A DNA stretch of 64,000 bases from Kalmusia sp. IMI 367209 (lineage: Eukaryota; Ascomycota; Dothideomycetes; Pleosporales; Didymosphaeriaceae): assembly GCA_027946365.1 (NCBI GenBank), contig JAPEUQ010000003.1, forward strand, positions 1,302,001 through 1,366,000. The letters are read 5' to 3'. Positions 1-10,528 of this stretch are shown in pieces. How positions within the stretch are numbered: the first letter of the stretch is position 1; the number at the start of each line of letters is the position of its first letter. Under the pieces are notes generated by a model. That model was not told the origin of the DNA, did not search any database, and was given only the letters and a program-made list of their open reading frames with translations. The translations under genes and the position numbers were made by a program.

Positions 1-1004
1 CCTATACTGCACAACCTCTTCGCTAGAGTAGGCATGGATGATAGCATTGAGAGTAATGTGTCTACATTTGCTGCAGAGATGCGGGAGATAGCGTTTATTC
101 TGCGAAACCTTGAGAGGCGAAGCATGTGAGTGTTTTCAGTGGGTGCCCATGCCATTACTTACCTATATAGGGCTATTATTGACGAACTTGGCCGTGGTAC
201 TAGCACTCGCGATGGCCTAGCTATTGCTATTGCAATCGCTGAGGCTTTGGTGGACAGTAGGGTAAGCAGATGTGACGCCACTCGTCGCTCTGTTTGACAC
301 TTCACAGGCTCTAGTGTGGTTCGCTACCCATTTTAAGGACCTTGCTACTATTCTCTCCGAGCGCAATGGCGTCATCTGCCTCCACTTAGCAGTCGAGGTG
401 AGGGCAGTGACACCTTACAAATACTTCCTCTAATCTTAATCAGATCAGCAACGAAGACACTATGACTATGCTTTACCGTGCCGTTGAAGGCTCCGTCCAG
501 GAATCCCACTACGGGCTTGCCCTCGCACGTGTTGTGCCCCTTCCACCGCAGGTCCTTGCTGACGCCACACACTTTGCACACAAGCTTGAGCGCCGTCTCC
601 ACCGAAAGAAGAAAACTTCCAAGAATGTTATAAATGAGCGCCGCCGCAAGCTTATACTCGACCTCAAAGAGCACCTTGTGCAGGCGTATAATGGGACTAT
701 GGAGGGCGAGCTGCTGGCTACGTGGTTGAAGGAGTTGCAAAAAGAGTTCGTCAATCGTATGACAGCTATCAATGAGGACGAGAGAGCTGTGTGGGAGAGT
801 GAGGAGGAAGATGTAGATGGAGATGTGGAAATGGGAGATGAGAGTTCGGTGGATGAGGAGATGCTAGATGTGGAGGAGAGATTGACGAAGGAACCGTCTG
901 TTGTTTCGATTAATTCTAGCGTCACGTCGACGGAGTCGGAGTCTACGGTTAGGCAGGCTTCAGACACAATGTCGTCGGTGAGAGCGGTCTCGGAGAATCT
1001 TTAG
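1..1004 (+). CDS. MSH4: MSH4, meiotic MutS homologue, C-terminal part (5' end outside window)
   Basis: Exons 1-125, 171-261, 308-397 and 444-1004, with three introns of 45-46 nt in correct phase. The first codons read LFARVGMDDSIESN, then STFAAEMREI, the MutS ATPase stretch that follows Walker A. Walker B and the signature follow as AIIDELGRGTSTRDG across the first intron, then the ATHFKDLA helix. This order fits the MutS ABC ATPase, and the 'VGMDDSIESN' wording fits MSH4 better than MSH2/3/6. MSH4 pairs with MSH5 to stabilise recombination intermediates and promote crossovers in meiotic nuclei. Walker A, clamp and connector domains lie upstream of the window. After the helix-turn-helix region the protein ends in a long acidic Asp/Glu/Ser tail (about 80 residues). 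It is convergent with ERD1. Confidence 0.9.
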
Positions 1005-1509
1005 GCGAATTGAACGAGGTGAGGAACGAGAGACGCTTAATGGAACGGCGCTTGAAGGACTCATCAGTGGAGGAGTCAAACTCGTAGTGAAAAATCGATC
1101 ATCTTACCTAAACCACCTGCAGATACAATCTCGAAATTATGACCATAATGAAGAGCAATGGAGGTTTGAGTGGTAAGGCAATTGACCTCGTCTATCACAC
1201 GACGAAGCCTTTATATCTTATTGTAGACTTCACTTCCTTTGCTATTGGTTCGTTGCGTCGAATTGGTAGACCATGAGCTACGCTGACGGGATTCAGTAAA
1301 AGATACGGATACCCTACATGGGAGTCATCTAGATGTCGTGGTAGAACAATGTATTGCCGTAGATATGCCGTGACCCATTATTAAAGCTATTTAAATAGTG
1401 GTGTGAACATGGTATGGTAGTGCGGTATCTACCTATCTAGTGGAGGAATCGCTCATAGACGCCGTGAAATGCTCATGCTAAATGCCCCGCCCCAATCCCT
1501 AAGCCAAGA
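1005..1509. other. Intergenic, convergent 3' ends
   Basis: The space between the MSH4 stop and the ERD1 stop. No coding signal, repeat or RNA gene is visible. It must carry both polyadenylation regions. Confidence 0.6.
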
Positions 1510-2863
1510 TTAATCGTCCTCATCAAACTTGTTTGACGCATTCGCAAAGTCGCCAAGAAGAATGTCGTCTGGCGCCGGGCCGCGATGGTTTCGTACTACT
1601 TCATGTCAGTCGTGCGCCTTCTTCAGAAATTGTGTGTGAAGCACTCACCCCACTCGCACTCAACGCGAAAGAAAATCCATATCCACCTCCTCAAAACTTC
1701 CAACGCCTCCATCAAGAATATCCCCCCCTCTAAGTCATTGAAATGGTCCAGATGCGGACTCAACTTGAAACTCCATGTACACCGCAACATGGCATCCACT
1801 ACAATTGCCGCATAATAGAACTCTTTTGCATGGAACCAACGGTGTCGTCTGAGACCATACGGGTGCTCCGGGTTCTCCCTCTCTTTTTTACTCAGCAGGA
1901 GTGTAAGGTCCCAATCGCGGCTGACGTCCCACCAAAACGAGTACGCAGAATTCACGAAAACGGCGGCGAGCCACAAGCGGAAGAGCGTCGTCTCGGACAT
2001 GCCGTATTTGGAAGGTTCCGGCCTGCGCTGCATAGCGGAGAGAATAATGACGGGAAAAGCGGTGCTGTACTTCAGGGCGTTGGCGAGGTGCACACCGCCC
2101 CAGCCAGTTGCCGCGCTTATCTGCCCGGTCTGCTTGTTCGCTTTTTGGACTCGGAAATATTCGGTGAGGCATTGGCGAAGGCGGATAAGCGAGGGGACGG
2201 ATATGATAAAGGGCACCCAGAAGAAGCCTCCGCAGTTTCGATTTGGCGGACCGGTCGAGCTGTGCTTGGACGAGAAGAACATGCACAGACTGATGAATAA
2301 ATCTCCCAGCACTTTTGCATAACTTGTCAATGCATCGGCCAGCAAAATGTCCCCAAACTTTCCGTCTTGCGCTTCTGCGATGCCGCCAATGCTGATGCGC
2401 TTCAATGTTGCCAGTGTCCGATGTCTCCCGTTCCGACTCACGAACGGCAGGGGCACAATGAAGCCGATGACGAGAACGAGGAGGTAGAGGTTTGGTAAGA
2501 TCTCCCAAGCGGCGATATCGGCGGGGCTACCATTCGTAAGGCTCCAGAAGAGGAGTAGAGAGAGGACCAGCGGAACGGTAAGAGAGAGAGCTACGCGGTA
2601 GCAGGAGAGATAATGCGGTGGGTGATGAGGGGAGTTGCGCGCTGGGTATCGAATGAGGGCAGGAACGTCGATGCGTATGAGGGAGAGGTAATGGAGATTG
2701 AGGCCCCATGCCCAAATGCCTGTGCGGAGCTATCAGTTTGAGTTGCTTGGGGAAGCAAAACTGGGCGCATACCCAGTACTATGATTAAGGCAACTCGATA
2801 CGGTAGCGGTAGTATGCGACTGAATCTGTCGAGCTCAGACTCGACGGCTGGGTCACCGTCCAT
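1510..2863 (-). CDS. ERD1: ERD1-like EXS-domain Golgi membrane protein
   Basis: Three exons on the minus strand: 2863-2773, 2719-1649 and 1595-1510, giving 415 aa. Introns of 53 nt each are in phase. The N-terminus reads WAWGLNLHYLSLIRIDVPAL, the ERD1 pattern, followed by membrane segments. The EXS region has RLRQCLTEYF, GWGGVHLANALKYSTAFPV, NSAYSFWWDVSRDWDL and ALEVLRRWIWIFFRVE. ERD1 works in the Golgi in retention of ER lumenal proteins and recycling of glycosyltransferases and phosphate. A last exon ending GPAPDDILLGDF...DEDD is needed; without it the protein would end early in a spurious 7-residue tail. It is divergent from the small membrane-protein gene at 3376. Confidence 0.88.
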
Positions 2864-3375
2864 GTTGAAGTTGCCAGTCGCTCTCCTTAGTAGTCGACAC
2901 GCGCCTCAGCACCTCCTCTTGCCGTTTCATTAAACGATTCTGAAAGAGTGACTAGAAGTGAATCCCCTCCGCCTTCTCTCCGGGTGTTCCTATACGCGAA
3001 GGGAGCCCTGGATGTGGTCGTGTGTCCCTTGCGAATTCAAGGACATGTGTTTCGCAAAAGAAGCGCCACAGTTGCTGACGTAAACGCCCGTTCAGCCTCA
3101 ACCACACGGACGACCCTGCCAAGCCTCGACCGACGGGGGTAGCTTTGCGCTAATCATCACCGATGACGCGAACATTTGGCAAAGAAGTGCACGCAAAAGG
3201 CATTGCTCTAAGTGAGACATACACTTAGCAGGTACCGCCTGTTACCACCGTCATTCTTAATTCCTCTCCTCGCAATTGAGATCTCTATTTCCACCTACGA
3301 ACCCTTTCATACCAACGAAACCCTCGCAAACCGCGCCCTTCGGAGACACGAAAACTTTCGAACAGAATCACCACC
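2864..3375. promoter_or_regulatory. Divergent promoter region, ERD1 / 113-aa protein
   Basis: About 510 bp separate two divergent start codons. The last 170 bp before 3376 are C/T-rich, as in many fungal 5' leaders. No clear TATA box or operator was seen. Confidence 0.45.
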
Positions 3376-3828
3376 ATGTCGGGTCGTCTCACAATCCCTA
3401 AGATTTTCATGGCTGGCGGCGCCGTTGGCTTCACATACTACATGTTCATGCGCCAGTATTGGTTCCCGAATCCCTACAAGACGAGAGAGGTGCAAAATAT
3501 CGAGGATCGATTTACCGCGGGTGGAGGGACACCGTACTCGACACCTGCGGCAGGTACAAAGCGTGGTATGTGGTTGGACATTGTCTTGTATCAAGGCAGG
3601 GCATAAATTGATACGATGGTGCAGGTGATTCTCAGAATGTCGAATTGAGGCAGGATAGCGAGCACAAGGGACCGCACACTGAGGGCTTCAAGAAGAACAT
3701 TTCGGAGCAGCAGTCGACGGTAGGTCTCTTTTGTCAAACTTCAATTAAGAGCAAACTAATTCGAGGAATAGGGTGTATGGCCGGAGAAGTTTTACGAAAC
3801 GCATACTGGCAATTCCAAGGGCAAATAA
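3376..3828 (+). CDS. Small single-pass membrane protein, 113 aa, unrecognised
   Basis: Exons 3376-3565, 3625-3719 and 3772-3828 join in phase to 113 aa. The start MSGRLTIPKIFMAGGAVGF is followed by a hydrophobic stretch to about residue 27, then an RQYWFPNPYKTREV segment, Gly/Thr-rich linker and a polar C-terminal half ending in GNSKGK. The layout, a short N-terminus with one membrane segment and a soluble tail, suggests a small organelle (perhaps mitochondrial inner membrane) protein. I believe it is widespread in Pezizomycotina but cannot name it. The clean splicing and conserved-looking residues make it a real gene. Confidence 0.75.
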
Positions 3829-4644
3829 GGGCACACCATTGCCATCGTGGCTCGAACCGATCTAAACTTCGACGGAAGAATCATATGACTAGAACTACGT
3901 TATGCATTAAATCTGGGCGTTTGCATCTCGATTCTTCCATGCTGTAAAATCATCTTGTACATACAACAAACCTCCGCCTCAAAAACCTTTCCAGGAGGAA
4001 GAAGTTCATCTAAAGCAAGGTGTCAAAATCAGTATTTCTCATATATGTCCCCATGGCACGAAAGCCCAAGAGATATGCTCAATGCAAGGATCTGAAGTCT
4101 CACGGGTACCTGCTTATGCCTAACACTTAAGATCATCGGAGAAAGACAATTTATTCCAACTCATATCATGCGCAGGGGATTTGAGACCCGCACACTGACT
4201 CATCGGCATGTACACTCTAATGAGCTGAGGCATATTGATGGAATCAAGCTTTCATCACGTGTGCAAATGGGCAATTGCGCCTTCTTTTTCAATACTTCAC
4301 AGCATCTTGCCGCTCAATCATCAATCACGGACATGCTTCAATATGTGTTAGTCTTATCAGTTTGGTGTGACTTGCGTCACGACCCCGCTTCCCCTTCAAG
4401 GGAATTGGGTTACCCATGTACCCAAGACGCCTCTCACAAAGTGCTCGATTGGCTCGACTGGTTTGACAAGATTGTACGAACGCGCAGATGATAGCCACCT
4501 ACTTGCATAGCTACTATGTGATGGGATCCGTCGGCAATGCTTTTACAGTGTTCACACTTACCAATCCTGGGAGGAAAGTGCGTTTCGTCACAGCTTGCAG
4601 AGATTCCTTCAATTGCTCCCGAAATCAGCACGCGAGACTGTTAC
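3829..4644. other. Intergenic
   Basis: About 800 bp with only short open frames and no codon-like composition. Nothing further recognised. Confidence 0.5.
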
Positions 4645-6971
4645 ATGTATTCAAGTAGGATGGATAGACTGAAGAAGCGGTCATTGACCGACCCACGGGG
4701 CTTTATCCCGCTTCAGGACATCGATTTCGGGTGCGTCTTCCCAGGAGCGTGAGCCTTGTCACTGACTACTTTGGTAGATACGAAAGCGAGCGACCTCTAG
4801 TGGGAGAAATACACACCGGCGATGATTTCAGCTCCACTGAAGTGAAGAAACCGCAGCAGGTTGATTCACCTACCCCGAATCGACGTTCGCGATTCTCAAT
4901 ATACGCATTGAAGCGACTGGAAAGAGCTCCGACCGAAACACCCAAAGTGGCTTTCCACAAAGGCTATACTAGAGTTCTATGGCGACACACATACCATGCA
5001 ATTCCTTTTTTCGCGGCACTTTATCTCATCGTCATAAACTTCAAAGGTCACTTTATGGGCAACAAACCATACTGGATGGCAGCGCTCCTGTTCGTAACAA
5101 AGCCCCTTGAACTTGGCATGCAGGCATCAATTGCAGCTATCCTCTTGTCGTACGTAAATGACCGAGCACGCTCTGCATACGTTTCGTTTGGCTGCCTTTT
5201 CGCCCCAGGGAACGTATCCGTACTGTCTTACCTATGGTCCAGACAATTCCGCGCTTGTATCTGGCAGACTGGGGTCGGATTCTTTAGGGCATCATGGACA
5301 GCATTTTTGGTGATATACTGCCTTGTTCTTGCCAATATTGTTGGCCCTTCAAGCGGTACTGCGATGCTTCCAAGATACATCAACCATACGCTAGGCGTAA
5401 ACCCAGACCTGAGCATAGTGGAGACGCCGCTAGTCATTTTCCCGATGAACATTACTGATATGTACAAACCAAAAGCGTATGTATACGCCCGTATCCTCGC
5501 TATTTGTACTATGTGATAGTGGCTAATTAGTCAACTCAGACGAGGTGACTTTTTCTGGGCCTTGTCGCAAATGCACATGCCAGGCAAGGCTGAACTCCTG
5601 AAGTGGGATTTTACTGTTACAGGGGCTCAGTTCTCACGGTCACTCAACCTTTCTTTGTCGTTTGAGAACCGCCAATTTGCTATGGCTGAAGCTTCCTTAC
5701 CACGCGCAGCCTTTTCAGATTCTATGAAGTTTGCCGACGAGCTTCAAGATTCTAAATATCAAAAAAGAGTTCAATCCTACATGAGCGATAGCATGGTTAA
5801 GAGCCTCCCCGCTCTGAGTGCTAGAGCGCTCCTGTACCAACCGCTTGTCAAGGTCCAATGCTTCGCTAATGAAATACGATCATCCTCCGACGACAAGACA
5901 CAGATACGAGTTCCGGATGCAAGCGGGAATGGATATGTAAAATTAGTCTCTGTGGAGGATCTGATCAAGCTAGCCTCATCCCCGGAAGCAAATTCTACCA
6001 GTCTGGGCAGCACCACTGCATTATGGATCACGCCTCCACCGGAGTTTGGCTACTCGACTGTACTTTTTGTGGCCATGTTCGAAGGGCCCAATGGCAACCA
6101 AACTCTGATGGACTTTGTCAACCATACGGATATACAATTCTGGTCGAACGCAACGCTTTATATGACTACGTGTGGTGTGCATGCGTCATGGCAGCAAGCT
6201 TACTACGACCTGGGAGGAAGCTTGAGTATCCCTCTGATCCACACGCAAGTATTTCCGAGGAACTCGCGAGTGTATAAAGAACCTATTATCATACACCACA
6301 AGTTTGCTGAGGAGTTGTGGGGTCAGGTGGACGACGAATACACCACTGGCTATGAATCCAGGTACCCAGTATTGTTTGATAAGGACCGGTTCGGAGAGCC
6401 CAATATGTTACCACCCATCGAATTGTACGTTGCAGCCGCCTTTGCTGATGCCCTTGCCAACATTCAGCCTCAATTCCACTCTTACAGAAACGAATACATC
6501 TGCAATGAATACAACTTGACGACACTAAACAATTGCACTCTCGCCGATAACATCCCAGACAATCCCTGTCCAGTCGACTTTAGACTGGACGAAAATAACT
6601 GCTCCATGGTCTACGCGACCGTCTATGAATCGGGGTATGGCTACAATCGCGACGGCATTGCTATTCTGCTATCAATACTCACACTTTGTTTCTATTGCGT
6701 CACTGTTCTGGCCTATTGGATTAGCATCTGCTGTCGACCCATCACTTGCCATGCTTGGAGCTCACCAGCGGATCTCGTATTCCTTGCATTGCAGTCTCGA
6801 TACCCGGAGCACCTAGGGCATACTTCTGTGCGGATAGAGAGAACCGATACGTTTCGAGAGCCGGTTGGCGTACGCGCAAATGAGGTTGAAAAGCTAGAGC
6901 TGGTATTCGAGAATGATCCTCAGACGCCTCTCAGGAAGCTAGATAAAGTTGAGGCAAATAAACGGTATTGA
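4645..6971 (+). CDS. Large glycosylated multi-pass membrane protein, about 738 aa, unrecognised
   Basis: Exons 4645-4730, 4778-5476 and 5540-6971. The first intron (47 nt) has a GTGCGT donor, a CACTGAC branch site and a TAG acceptor. Using it joins the N-terminal stretch RLKKRSLTDPRGFIPLQDID to the main frame, which has no ATG of its own there. The start is uncertain: 4645 is chosen, but 4537 and 4660 are in frame. About four membrane segments are visible: near residues 120-135, around 145-175, near 215-240 (TAFLVIYCLVLANIVG) and near the C-terminus (GIAILLSILTLCFYCVTVLA). Between the last two is a long extracellular-type region with many N-x-S/T sites (NHT, NST, NQT, NAT, NLT, NCT, NCS) and Cys pairs. 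It fits the poorly described four-TM families of filamentous ascomycetes. No function is assigned. Confidence 0.7.
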
Positions 6972-7540
6972 AAACTGAAATATGATAGGTTCAAGATGCA
7001 CGCTTACGTTGGACATATTGGGAATGTGGGGTCTGGCATGTGGTAGATAGCGAGGAAGACGGCAGATCATACGTCTCGTTCATAGGCTATAGACATAATG
7101 AATATGTGTGCGCTCGAGATTTTGTTTTCACTCGACGTTTTGACCTATCAATCAATTACTTTTTTTTCGATTCACTCAAAGCTTCTGCGCTAGCAACCAG
7201 GCAATCAGGCATCACGCTCATTGTCATATGCTGACCGTATTTGTACGTCAACTTGCTACAGGCGTATTTTTGATTTGTTGCTGTATATGTATTTCATTGG
7301 TTCAGGAATCTGTGTGCATGCCTGCTGGGGGCGGCCGGAAGGTATGGTACATGGCGCAGCGGTAAGGGTCTCGATCAAAACAAGCAGGAAGCCGGATAAT
7401 AGCACCGTGATTGGATCGTTCAGGTAGCCTAGCCATTCTTGCTTAGTGTAGATGTTTAGGCGGCTAATAGCACTGAATGTCGTGGTTTCTCGACAACATG
7501 TACATGCACATCATCGATCCAACGGATACTAGATCTTGCA
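6972..7540. other. Intergenic
   Basis: About 570 bp, AT-rich, holding the terminator side of the membrane-protein gene and the promoter of the F-box gene. Nothing else seen. Confidence 0.5.
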
Positions 7541-8425
7541 ATGGCATTTGTTATGTCGGCCCAACAGCGTGCTCTGGAGACCGCAGAGCTTCTTGAAGCT
7601 ATTCTTGCCCAGCTCTCGCCGCGGGATTTACTTCTGGCTCAGCGTATATCGCGGCCCTTCTATCAAACTATCAAGAATTCCCCGCACCTTCAGATTTTGC
7701 TGTTTTTTCGTCAATCGTTTGCGAAAGCGCCCGATGGCTGGTGTCTGAATCAACTTCTGCGCGAACAGTTCTTACCCTGGTTTGTGACACCACAACCTCT
7801 AAATCGGAACCCTGGATACGAACACATTCAACTTCTCGACGGCCTAGACGTCGAAAAAAGAAGAGAAGCGTTCCTACGAAAAGAAGCCAGCTGGCGCAAG
7901 ATGCTGCTCGTTCAACCGTCAGCGCTCAACCTAGAAATCGTCAAGCACATTAATTCGCGACGCGATTACTTCGGCAAGACCACCATCTTCGCAGAAGAGA
8001 AATCAGCTATTGGGACAGCGACCATGGGCACTATATACGACATAACAGAGTCCTTTGTTCGGCACGAGTTAGTATCGTCTTTCGGACTTTCCGTCATTGA
8101 TTCGGACGTCGGCCCACAGATCACGCTCTACCTCATGTATGTTCAGCAATGCTCTCGTTCTAATATGTATCGAAAGTGGGATTTGCGCTCTAAAGGTGCG
8201 CAAATGGAAGCACATGACCTGCCGTTCGAGCTCCTCCAGGACAAAGATGGTAAACGACTGCGTGTTAATATACCCTGGAAATCTGATTTGTCGGCCGAGA
8301 GGGGTGGTGTTGGCTATGGAGAGTTCAAGGCTTGGGCAAAAGCAAGGTCGGTAATTCGTCATTCGCCGCCCGGCACGAGTGCGGCATCAAGTAAAGATGA
8401 CGATTCTGAAGACTATGAGAGCTAG
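7541..8425 (+). CDS. F-box-domain protein, 294 aa
   Basis: Intronless frame of 294 aa. Residues 14-60 read as an F-box: a helix with TAELLEAILAQLSPRDLLLA, then QRISRPFYQTIKNSPHLQ, then LLFF. The rest is an alpha/beta region with no repeats, then an acidic Ser/Asp tail (SSKDDDSEDYES). F-box proteins of this fungal expansion link substrates to SCF ubiquitin ligases through Skp1; the substrate cannot be read. The first ATG (7541) is used, but the second (7556, MSAQQ) matches the start seen in many relatives as I recall them. Confidence 0.75.
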   Translation: MAFVMSAQQRALETAELLEAILAQLSPRDLLLAQRISRPFYQTIKNSPHLQILLFFRQSFAKAPDGWCLNQLLREQFLPWFVTPQPLNRNPGYEHIQLLDGLDVEKRREAFLRKEASWRKMLLVQPSALNLEIVKHINSRRDYFGKTTIFAEEKSAIGTATMGTIYDITESFVRHELVSSFGLSVIDSDVGPQITLYLMYVQQCSRSNMYRKWDLRSKGAQMEAHDLPFELLQDKDGKRLRVNIPWKSDLSAERGGVGYGEFKAWAKARSVIRHSPPGTSAASSKDDDSEDYES

Positions 8426-9379
8426 GCTCGACGATAGACAAGCTCGAGCACGTATGATGGGGTTTTGGCCAACTTTTTTTAAATTCTATACATGGTAAAG
8501 ACTCAAATCCAAGCCCTTCCACGGCAATTTCTAAATACCGCCTCTTGTTGGTGGTAAGTGCTCTTCACTTCCCAAACGAGCAGGCCAGGCTGAAGAGGTC
8601 GAAGCTTATGTCATCAACACTCTCTATCGGCTGTGTTGCTTATAATTTCTCCCTCGTTGCTATTGTCATTGATGTACACGCCACTCAACGTTGTGCACCA
8701 TCACCAACCATTCTCATGGTGGCATCATGGAGAATGCCACTTGCGGGAATCACGTCACACAAAAATACATTCAATGTATGGAGACAAGAGAACATCATCG
8801 AGTCCGTCATTCTGGAAACATGGAGACTGTACCTTCAAAGACAGTATAGGTGAACTTGAAAGATGAGCAAGCCGTCACCCTCCTGCATGGTGTTTATTAG
8901 ATAAATTCGAGTTCTTACTTGCATTAAATCACGTGAATACATGTTGAGATGCTAGGATGACTTCAATGTGCATTGATTCCAAACAATGACCCGGCGTTCC
9001 TATACTTCGCCACAATCACCAGTGGCATTGAGATAGGGTGTGAAGTTCCTATTACATGACGGTTAGGCATATCTTTGATTGGTAAGTTGACGTATACTCC
9101 CTGTGATTGGCATATGGAAGACGCACTAGAGACTACCAGAAGCAATTACCTTGGGATCTCCCGCTGCTCGTGACAATATATGAAGAGGAGCAGATTTAAC
9201 CATCTTATATCTAGAATGCATTCACCTGTACCGAAGTACTTACCCTAGTGGCCCAAGCTCCTTCCGATCACAAGCCGAGGTCCAAAGATCTTGGCATGCG
9301 AACAACAACCGTTGTATCGCTCATCCATTTACCTACACCGCTCTGCGCATCCTCTCTCTTGTCTTTCTTCCCTATCACG
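8426..9379. other. Intergenic
   Basis: About 950 bp between the F-box gene and PEX10. Short frames only. A C/T-rich leader lies immediately before the PEX10 ATG at 9380. Confidence 0.5.
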
Positions 9380-10528
9380 ATGTCATCTTCGCCGCGGTTC
9401 GTGTATCCCTTTGCCACCTCGCCCGACGTCATTCGCTCGCACCAAAAGGACGCCTATTTCAGTGCTGTGCTCCTCGAGCAACTCTCAACGCTCCTCCGCA
9501 AGATCAAAGGCGCACGATATGCACATACATACACGTCGGAAACACGCGTATTCGGAGAGCTTCTATATCTTGGTCTCACTACATTGATTGGGAACCGGAC
9601 GCTGGGCGAGGAATACTGCGACATCATACAGGTTGAGGGGGAGAACGGACGGTTGCCAACGCTGGGAAGAAGAGCAGGATACATTTTGAGCTGCATTCTC
9701 GGCCCGTACCTGTTAGGCAGGATATTGCCGGCATTCAGAAAGAGAATACGTGCGAAATTAGAGGCAAATTTAAAGAAATATGCGCGACAGCGGGCAAAGG
9801 CCCAGCATCAGGCGAAAGAGGGCGGGCACACGAAGTCGATATCGACACCGATCGGAGCGCGCATCCAGAACTACCTCCTCCAGAATCTAGATACTATTAC
9901 CTCGCCGTCGCCGGTTTACGCGCTTTCTTTAGCGACATTTTATTTTGCGGGGAGCTATTACCACCTCTCCAAACGAATATGGAATCTACGCTACATTTTC
10001 ACGCGCCAAGTACAAGAAAGTGATCAACGAATGGGCTATGAAGTTCTTGGTGTGCTGTTAATTTTGCAGATGGCTGTACAAGGATACCTGCATCTTCAGA
10101 ACACTATGTCTCGCGATACGGCGCAGACGGGTGCTCCCGGAACTGGCACCGGCATTGGCACGACCGCGATAGTCGGAGGGGGCGCCGAGGTCTCGCTCGA
10201 CCCGAACGCATACAGCGCTAACAATGCGCTACTCTTCGACGCGTCTACCGGTACTCCGACCCCGCCAACAGAGCTGCAAAAGTGGACAAATACACCGATG
10301 GCGGACAATCCGAAGTACGAGTTGAACAACGACGAGACCATGGCGTGGATAGGAGATACTAACAGGAAGTGCACACTATGTTTGGAGGGTATGAAAGATC
10401 CCAGCGTTACGACCTGCGGCCATGTGTTTTGCTGGGTGTGTATTAGCGATTGGGCGAGGGAAAAGCCGGAGTGTCCGCTGTGCAGGCAGAGTTGTTTGGC
10501 ACAGCACATCTTGCCGTTGAGAGGATAG
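9380..10528 (+). CDS. PEX10: PEX10, RING-finger peroxin (peroxisomal E3 ubiquitin ligase)
   Basis: Intronless, 382 aa from the ATG at 9380 (MSSSPRFVYPFATSPDVIRS). An in-frame ATG at 9296 would add 28 residues but is less likely. The N-terminal half is the Pex2/Pex12-type membrane region, with FGELLYLGLTTLIGNRTLGEE, GRRAGYILSCILGPYLLG and PVYALSLATFYFAGSYYHLS. A Gly/Thr-rich linker leads to a C3HC4 RING at about residues 328-370: CTLC, CGHVFCWVC, CPLC. PEX10 sits in the peroxisome membrane with PEX2 and PEX12 and ubiquitinates the import receptor PEX5 for recycling. Length and domain order are normal for the family. Confidence 0.93.
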   Translation: MSSSPRFVYPFATSPDVIRSHQKDAYFSAVLLEQLSTLLRKIKGARYAHTYTSETRVFGELLYLGLTTLIGNRTLGEEYCDIIQVEGENGRLPTLGRRAGYILSCILGPYLLGRILPAFRKRIRAKLEANLKKYARQRAKAQHQAKEGGHTKSISTPIGARIQNYLLQNLDTITSPSPVYALSLATFYFAGSYYHLSKRIWNLRYIFTRQVQESDQRMGYEVLGVLLILQMAVQGYLHLQNTMSRDTAQTGAPGTGTGIGTTAIVGGGAEVSLDPNAYSANNALLFDASTGTPTPPTELQKWTNTPMADNPKYELNNDETMAWIGDTNRKCTLCLEGMKDPSVTTCGHVFCWVCISDWAREKPECPLCRQSCLAQHILPLRG

